From Actinomycetota bacterium (GTDB lineage Bacteria; Desulfobacterota; Deferrimicrobia; Deferrimicrobiales; Deferrimicrobiaceae), in NCBI GenBank assembly GCA_016844415.1, contig JAENIX010000040.1:1-7212 (forward strand): a stretch of DNA of 7,212 nt, read 5' to 3'. Numbering within the stretch: the stretch's first letter is position 1; every line of letters starts with the position of its first letter. A program made the position numbers and the translations under genes. Under the pieces are notes generated by a model, which saw nothing but the letters and a program-made list of their open reading frames with translations, was not told the DNA's origin and made no database searches. Of this stretch, positions 7,010 to 7,212 are shown in pieces.

Positions 7010-7212
7010 ATGTGGGTGCTCTTCTTCGGCGACGTCGTCGGCAAGCCGGGCCGGAAGGCCGTCCGGGAGTTCCTTTCCCGGCTGGCTGGCAGGCGCGACG
7101 TCGATCTGGTAATCGCGAACGGGGAGAACGCGGCGGGCGGCGTCGGAGTGACACAGCCTGTCGTCCGGGAACTGTTCGACGCGGGAGTGGACGCGCTGAC
7201 CAGCGGCAACCA
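7010..7212 (+). CDS. YmdB/TIGR00282-family metallophosphoesterase, N-terminal part (3' end outside window)
   Basis: The first 67 codons plus two bases are present. The opening MWVLFFGDVVGKPGR (1-15), ANGENAAGG (36-44) and DALTSGN followed by a CA that begins a probable His codon are the three N-terminal metal-site motifs of this calcineurin-like family. Asp8, Glu39, Asn40 and Asn67 are the expected ligands of a di-metal centre. Characterised members (Bacillus YmdB, Deinococcus homologue) hydrolyse 2',3'-cyclic mononucleotides or cAMP; the cellular role is family knowledge only and varies. The start at ATG 7010 is supported by AGGAG (6997-7001), eight bases upstream. The gene begins only 16 bases after the T tract of the candidate RNA, so it either reads through from it or has a promoter inside it. 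The family's C-terminal His residues cannot be checked here. Confidence 0.93.
   Translation, partial: MWVLFFGDVVGKPGRKAVREFLSRLAGRRDVDLVIANGENAAGGVGVTQPVVRELFDAGVDALTSGN

Noticed and set aside
6742..7209. - strand frame of 155 codons covering the lon-ymdB gap
   Set aside because: It is antisense to the clear metallophosphoesterase start and to the structured gap. Its translation is Ser/Arg/Pro-rich with no motif.
1..7212. CRISPR arrays, insertion sequences, phage genes or a new defence system
   Set aside because: No regularly spaced repeats, transposase motifs or terminal inverted repeats were seen. All coding space is taken by housekeeping genes.

Overview
The window is GC-rich chromosomal DNA from a bacterium. 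Its core is the cytosolic protein-quality-control cluster tig-clpP-clpX-lon, all on the + strand, with a leucine tRNA just upstream. Before it lie the 3' end of an iPGM gene and a small PilZ-domain gene. After it come a roughly 325-base non-coding gap and the 5' end of a YmdB/TIGR00282-family phosphodiesterase gene. The tRNA-Leu/tig/clpP/clpX/lon order, a GTG-started ClpX of about 417 residues, a PilZ protein and nearby gpmI fit a deltaproteobacterium-like lineage (Desulfuromonadia or relatives). That placement is inferred from gene order and composition, without a search.

Layout: 1-471 is the C-terminal part of gpmI, which overlaps the PilZ gene (468-848) by four bases (GTGA), so the two are probably translationally coupled. 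The gap 849-930 holds a good sigma70-type promoter that fits a transcript starting just before tRNA-Leu(UAG) at 931-1012. tig (1058-2347) overlaps clpP (2344-2952) by ATGA. clpX most likely starts at GTG 2967, 14 bases after the clpP stop. lon (4273-6684) follows a 52-base gap that contains a perfect 8-bp hairpin. The partial phosphodiesterase gene starts at ATG 7010.

How the genes work together: trigger factor binds nascent chains at the ribosome exit. ClpX unfolds substrates and feeds them to the ClpP serine protease. Lon is a single-chain AAA+ protease with a Ser-Lys dyad. Together they cover de novo folding and regulated or damage-driven proteolysis. All key catalytic residues of ClpP, ClpX and Lon are visible, so these look functional and ordinary.

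The least explained part is 6685-7009. It can form a 12-bp long-range helix (6753-6764 with 6980-6991) whose 3' strand runs into six T's. It also contains strong internal hairpins and an imperfect repeated motif. This looks like a structured non-coding RNA of about 240 nt with its own terminator. 6S RNA is one candidate class, but I could not match it to a known family.
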